A stretch of 60,075 bases of DNA from an uncultured Lactobacillus sp. GTDB lineage: Bacteria; Bacillota; Bacilli; Lactobacillales; Lactobacillaceae. Below the pieces are notes generated by a model. It worked only from the letters and a program-made list of their open reading frames with translations, was not told the origin of the DNA and did not search any database. Each line of letters begins with the position of its first letter. The stretch's first letter is position 1. Below are positions 59,821 to 60,075 of the stretch, piece after piece. Location: contig NZ_CALYQV010000005.1 of the NCBI RefSeq assembly GCF_945290125.1, forward strand, positions 1 to 60,075, given 5' to 3'. Made by a program: the position numbers and the translations under genes.

Positions 59821-60075
59821 TGCCTAAGTTTAAAGTCTTGATATTTTTACGGAGAACTATGTTATGGCTTAATTTCTTTGCCATCTTATTTAATGCAACA
59901 TTATTTATCTATGCCACAAATTATGTCATTAAAACTTCACAATCTTACCAATTTTTAGAGTCATTACATCATATTCCGGACTCACCTCAAACTATTTTTT
60001 GGGAAAGTATTGTTAGTTTTTCTGTTTTAGCAATTGTCATGTCTTTTCATCATTATTATTACGCCTTTAAGCAGG
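59817..60075 (+). CDS. Partial membrane protein, probable sensor histidine kinase N-terminus
   Basis: Open frame running off the window end, 86 complete codons visible. The ATGATG start overlaps the stop codon of the sugar-binding gene, so translation is coupled. Two membrane helices are visible (about 13-37, LWLNFFAILFNATLFIYATN, and about 66-82, SIVSFSVLAIVMSFHHYYY) separated by a short outside loop. There is no conserved kinase motif yet because the gene is truncated; the call rests on the pairing with a membrane-anchored binding protein, as seen with LytS/YesM-type kinases. A different membrane protein remains possible. Confidence 0.5.
   Translation, partial: MMPKFKVLIFLRRTMLWLNFFAILFNATLFIYATNYVIKTSQSYQFLESLHHIPDSPQTIFWESIVSFSVLAIVMSFHHYYYAFKQ

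Overview
The window reads as a chromosomal segment of a low-GC lactic acid bacterium, most likely Lactobacillus in the strict sense. Supporting signs are AT-rich DNA with GGAGG-type ribosome binding sites, SLAP-type C-terminal wall-binding domains on a secreted protein, a D-2-hydroxyacid dehydrogenase, an aspartate racemase next to murE (fits Lys-D-Asp peptidoglycan), PTS-dominated sugar uptake, and the Bacilli order rsmG-noc-parA-parB-yyzM-ychF. That last cluster normally lies near oriC. The species cannot be fixed from sequence reading alone. I saw no tRNA, rRNA, CRISPR array, transposase or phage gene.

Layout: 0.1-6.2 kb holds a D-2-hydroxyacid dehydrogenase, a CofE-like gamma-glutamyl ligase, a frameshifted MFS transporter and a large BspA-like surface protein. 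6.5-10.2 kb is a complete riboflavin operon (ribD-ribE-ribBA-ribH) behind an FMN riboswitch and terminator. 10.3-20.9 kb is a beta-glucoside/xyloside island: two EIIC permeases without EIIA or EIIB, a NIF3-family protein, an RpiR regulator, a GH31 alpha-xylosidase, a GH1 6-phospho-beta-glucosidase, an atypical ROK kinase homologue and a ROK-type regulator. The last two lie beside two copies of a 25-bp repeat placed just downstream of promoters. 21-28.2 kb holds aspartate racemase-murE, a two-component system and an Opu-type compatible-solute transporter. 28.4-32 kb is a heterodimeric ABC exporter with one degenerate ATP site. 32.1-37.6 kb is the chromosome-partitioning cluster.

37.7-48.6 kb is mixed: CvpA, a secreted C39-like protease, ApbE with a tyrosine phosphatase, two FMN reductases with a TetR regulator, a TetR-controlled ABC efflux pair, a histidine phosphatase, YaaA and an unrecognised protein. 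48.7-55.4 kb is a full L-ascorbate operon (ulaG-C-A-B-D-E-F) opposite a DeoR-family regulator, with a perfect cre match and a palindrome at its promoter end. 55.5 kb to the end is a mannose-family PTS (EIIA, B, C, D plus a small membrane protein), divergent from a membrane-anchored sugar-binding protein and a truncated membrane protein that together look like a three-component sugar sensor.

Functionally the window is dominated by sugar capture (beta-glucosides/xylosides, ascorbate, mannose family), each system paired with its own regulator and palindromic operator candidate. A second theme is flavin: synthesis, ApbE flavin transfer and two FMN reductases.
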